A DNA stretch of 64,000 nucleotides from Climacium dendroides (Eukaryota > Streptophyta > Bryopsida > Hypnales > Climaciaceae), in the NCBI GenBank assembly GCA_950106755.1, contig OX467083.1, positions 14,689,029 through 14,753,028 on the forward strand, given 5' to 3'. The position numbers and the translations under genes are program-made. Positions 60,601 to 64,000 of the stretch are shown piece by piece; within the stretch, counting starts at the first letter, position 1, and the number at the start of each line of letters is the position of its first letter. The notes under the pieces were generated by a model. That model saw nothing but the letters and a program-made list of their open reading frames with translations, was not told the origin of the DNA and ran no database searches.

Positions 60601-61164
60601 AACTTTGAACATACCTTTCATCGATCAATTCGGGAGTCCAGCAGCTGTTGAGGTACACCAGACCCTAAATGCCCTGATATGTACTCCTCAAGTACATCTA
60701 CAGAGAATTACATGCCGCCCGCCGCCCGGAAGAGACATTTAATTGATAGCCCGCAAATAGTCCAGGCTCCAATGGTCATATTCGTTACAATGGCGATTTT
60801 CAGAGTCATTGCCCAAACCATGTCGCTCAACCAAGTGCCCAGAGCTCTGGAAAAACGAAGACTTTCAATTTCCATTGCTCTAGAAACTAGGGCAGGGCCG
60901 GTGTTGATCTGAGGTTTCAGTCGGTCAACTGATCGAAACTGCCTTTCTATCGAAGAACAAGGCCGTTTTCGGACTCTACGTACACCAGTTGACAGAATTA
61001 ATCGCCAATTTCGCTCTAAAATCTAAGACTGGCATAGATTTTTCCCTCTGGATAGCACCAAAGTCGTGGAATTCCGTCACTTCCACGAGATTGACGTTAT
61101 ATTTGGCCGGCTTCACGAAGTAACTATCCAGAGAGAGCTAATTCCAATTCAGACTGTTGAATGG

Positions 61165-61569
61165 TCAGACAAGACAAGAACCGGTCCAGCATCCGAATCC
61201 AGCGTAGCTTCCTTGATGATTATTCCATCCTCTGTACCGGTTGTCCAGGTACGAGAATCCGAAGTACAAGCAAGCATCGCCGGCGGTCCACAGCACAACC
61301 GTCGCCAGCAGCAGAAACGCCATCGTGTACGCCTTGATCAGCAGCCTGGAGACTTCTCCGTAGGAATCATACTTGCAGCACATCTCGTATTCCTGCATTG
61401 TGGGATGCGTCTGCCGTTTGCAATACCAGCAGGGGTAATATCGATTCTTCACCCCACTCCGGAAATAACCGTCTGGCCGGGGCGAGAGGAAGCTCACTTG
61501 AGGCTCGGGTAGACTACTAGTTGTCACTTTTGGAATCTCAAATAGCAATGCCAGACTACTTGGTCTCAT
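61165..61569 (-). CDS. Hypothetical cysteine-containing membrane protein, 134 aa, perhaps one exon of a larger gene
   Basis: Open frame in a GC-richer stretch. The N-terminal half is soluble and has a cysteine cluster, PCWYCKR (about residues 46-52) with CC at about 64-65. Residues about 82-106 are hydrophobic (AFLLLATVVLW) and suit one membrane segment. A good donor-like site (gacaaccg/gtacag) lies near the C-terminus, and another - strand open segment with a hydrophobic stretch follows at 60908-60712 behind a good acceptor (aacctcag). The two may therefore be exons of one gene, but phases do not join neatly. I recognise no family. Confidence 0.35.
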   Translation of the reverse strand: MRPSSLALLFEIPKVTTSSLPEPQVSFLSPRPDGYFRSGVKNRYYPCWYCKRQTHPTMQEYEMCCKYDSYGEVSRLLIKAYTMAFLLLATVVLWTAGDACLYFGFSYLDNRYRGWNNHQGSYAGFGCWTGSCLV

Positions 61570-62850
61570 ATTCTGCGTATGCTCTTAACGACGGTCAATT
61601 ACCGACCGATCTCTTTCCAGGAAACGTAACGTAGTAGTACTCAACTCTCACGTGAAAAACGGACTCTACATCGAGATCAAAGCTAGCGATTAGAAAAACC
61701 ACAATCTCTCGACTGTCTACGCGACACGAGCACGAAAGCAAAAACGTCGAGAAGTGCCCAGCTAGCTAGCATCAGCTTCTAATTCGGTTGCTATCCTGTG
61801 GATAAAGGTCCGGAACTTACTGGGAATTGCTCCTGATCAATTCAGAAGTACCCGACATAGTCAGACTATTCGATCGATCGAAGTCTTTGCTTCACGTCCT
61901 CAAACGGTAGTACCAGCAGGTCGCATTGTTCGCTAGCTCGCAAGCTGTTGAAAAACAAGCGTGAGCTTGTTCGGTTAGTAGTAAGGCTCGTGCCTGGCAT
62001 CGATCGTCGTCTGATAAATCTATGCAAGTGATCAGGAAATGCCGACACAAGGCGCAGAGATTACAATGGTCTATCACGATCGAATCAGGCCATGTTAGCG
62101 CACACGTACTAACCAGCCCCTACTACCTACTGCAGCAAGGGCCACTTGTGGTATTGCTTGGAAAATAAGTGTAGTTGAGTCCTCAACTTGCAAGCCTACG
62201 AGTAGCTACCACGGTTCGTGCAAGGACTTACGGAGCTAGATCGATCAGTTCATTAATAAAATGGCATTTTCCCAAATCGAGATGTTCCTCGACAACTAGG
62301 GCACATGTAGATTTCAGATGGGGACCTACAACAGCCCAGCTAGATCGAGTCTCCCCAATAACCCTTGAATTGATTGGCAGGCGTCTAGATTTCAGGCTCA
62401 TATTATATATTCCATCCAAGGGCGCTAGTAGCTGACTGGGCAAAGACTGGTGCTGATGAAGTTACACAGCAGCTGTCGGAGTACCGGAGGGCAAGTTGCT
62501 AAAGGGTGCGTGCGCGCAGTCCAAGTGGGGCGTGGTTGCAGGATTTGGGTGCAAGTGGCCCTGGATCGGACTGCATGTCCGCCTGGAATATCTATGGCCT
62601 GGGGGATCCGGAGATGTGGTACATGACGCTGGTTAATCATGTTCTAAGGGACCTGTATCCTGATGGGCATGCAGGCCACTAGATCATGCAATGCTAAACT
62701 CTAAAACCGCCGATAATAAGGTGTAGCTAGCTTGGCGGTGGCAGTACCGGCCACCCCACTTGGCCTCTTGGCATCGGCGGGTGGGCTGGCATCGGCCCTG
62801 GAGAGTGGGAAGATGAATTATACTCCACTTCATCAGTTCATGAAAGCCAG
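61570..62850. other. Moderate-GC region, no supported gene
   Basis: Short open frames occur on both strands but none is recognisable. The composition, unlike the repeats around it, leaves room for non-coding exons or promoter sequence. Confidence 0.4.
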
Positions 62851-63070
62851 CATCGGGAAAGTACCCCCCATTGCAACAGTATTGTTTCAATGCTTTCACA
62901 GTAGAGTATTAAAAATATACTGTTGCAATACTGCAATAATATACTTTCAATGGATAGAGTACACCCCCATTGAAATTGTATTGTTGCAGTACTGCAATGG
63001 TATAGTATTTAATACTATACTGTGAAAGCATTGAAACAGTATTGCAACAATGGAGGGCTTTTTCCCGATG
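62851..63070. repeat. 220-bp near-perfect foldback
   Basis: From CATCGGGAAA at 62851 to TTTCCCGATG at 63070 both arms pair almost throughout, about 100 bases each, around a short loop near 62957-62970. Repeated 'ttgcaacagtattg' and 'ttgcagtactgcaa' motifs fill the arms. It could be a MITE or a hairpin RNA precursor; no target duplication is evident and it encodes nothing. Confidence 0.9.
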
Positions 63071-64000
63071 AGGACCTAATTGATTTTTCATTGTTGAGCT
63101 CAAGCTGCTAAACCACTGGCAAATGTGCTGCACCTTCAAATTTTACTCTGTGGTGTTCATTTTGGGGGGACGTGTAAAAGGAATATGGTATGCGTTTTTC
63201 TAAATTTAAGCTTAAAATGCATTTTGGGAACACGGGTCTCCATAGACGTACTGTGGCTTTGGCACAGCCAGGTCAAATGGACCCTCAGACACGTGCACAC
63301 ACGTGCAGTGGAGGGTACAAATCGTGCAATTAGTGTGGGCAACGGTAAATACTCAAAACCCTATATACCCAGACCCCGTCACCACCAGGCCACTTGTGTC
63401 TGGTTGGTTTGTATTTGGGTTTTTTTAAGAAGGGACGGTGACCATTGCATTAAAAAAAAGAATGGTCAGAAAAGAAGGAGAAACACACAGTCAGCCAGGC
63501 TCCGGAGGGGGGTGGTTTGTATTTTACTCTCATGGCAATGAAATTTCGTTTCATTTGTTTTGAATGAAAAAAAAAACAGAACCGAGAACCCAAACGCCAA
63601 GTACGTTGAAGGCGACGCGGTCATTAATTACCAAGGAACTTCAGAGTTCTGGTTTACTAACTTAGCGCAGTTGTTGAAGAATCGTTCAGCTTTTTTACAG
63701 TACCATATTTTCTCTGGAATAATAAAAATATTAATAATTTTTTATTATTTTATTATTTTATTTTTGAAACATCTATATTGTTAACTTTAAAGTGCAGAAA
63801 TATTCAAACTATTTTGGCCAGCATCTCAAACTGTCGGGGCAAGTCGTGTTAGTTTGTCACAATAAACTTAATGGTAAGTAGGGCAACATTCATGCTAGCT
63901 GATGCACTCCATTCCAAGCCAAGAGAGTTTCGTCCCGATTAAGTTATTCTTCCCAATCAAATCATGCACAAGAGTGGCTTTCTATTTCAATGATCTTTGC
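63071..64000. other. No supported gene at the right edge
   Basis: A 138-aa + strand frame from 63125 has no recognisable motifs and is poor in structure. The last 300 bases are AT-rich with a 'taataat' run. Confidence 0.4.

Noticed and set aside
1..64000. CRISPR array, bacterial operon or phage features
   Set aside because: Spliced genes, telo-boxes, MITEs and a chloroplast-targeted antenna protein show a plant nuclear sequence; no regular spaced repeats were seen.

Overview
This is a 64-kb nuclear segment of a land plant. The best organism clue is a complete three-exon gene for a light-harvesting chlorophyll a/b protein of the LHCII trimer (Lhcb3-like, 50150-51717). Its transit-peptide and early mature sequence look moss-like to me, but that is recall rather than a search. 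A ten-exon lipase gene of a plant alpha/beta-hydrolase family and telo-box promoter motifs also fit a land plant. Coding regions are GC-richer and far apart. Most of the window is AT-rich intergenic DNA full of old, short, mostly non-coding repeats. One assembly gap (200 N) lies at 13861-14060.

Layout. 1-26.6 kb: no convincing gene, only layered repeats. 26.7-32 kb: the lipase gene on the + strand, which I reconstructed as ten coding exons from 27093 to 31908 (745 aa), with a GC-rich leader holding a strong upstream ORF. 32-37.8 kb: repeat-rich, non-genic. 37.88-39.2 kb: a decayed hAT-type transposase (DUF4371/ZNF862-like). 40.0-40.3 kb: a possible Copia fragment on the - strand. 42.0-42.5 kb (- strand): a small, highly charged, probably intronless gene with telo-boxes upstream. 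43-49.8 kb: repeats. 50.1-52.4 kb: the Lhcb gene followed by a tandem copy of its own 3' end. 52.4-60 kb: repeats with nested MITEs. 60.2-62.6 kb: a GC-richer stretch with one possible small membrane protein on the - strand. 62.85-63.07 kb: a long near-perfect hairpin.

The most unusual feature is a set of repeats that begin and end with TTAA followed by CCC, close to TTAACCCCTAAAGGACC. They range from a 152-bp foldback to about 910 bp and include at least three internally unrelated families. In two places neighbouring elements share a single TTAA. This is what non-autonomous elements with TTAA target-site specificity (as in piggyBac) would look like, and no transposase for them is visible here. 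Other families include a hAT MITE with a perfect 8-bp duplication, CACTA-like foldbacks and TIR elements nested in other TIR elements.

The genes do not form a functional cluster: lipid hydrolysis, photosynthetic antenna and a probable nuclear/nucleolar protein are simply neighbours.
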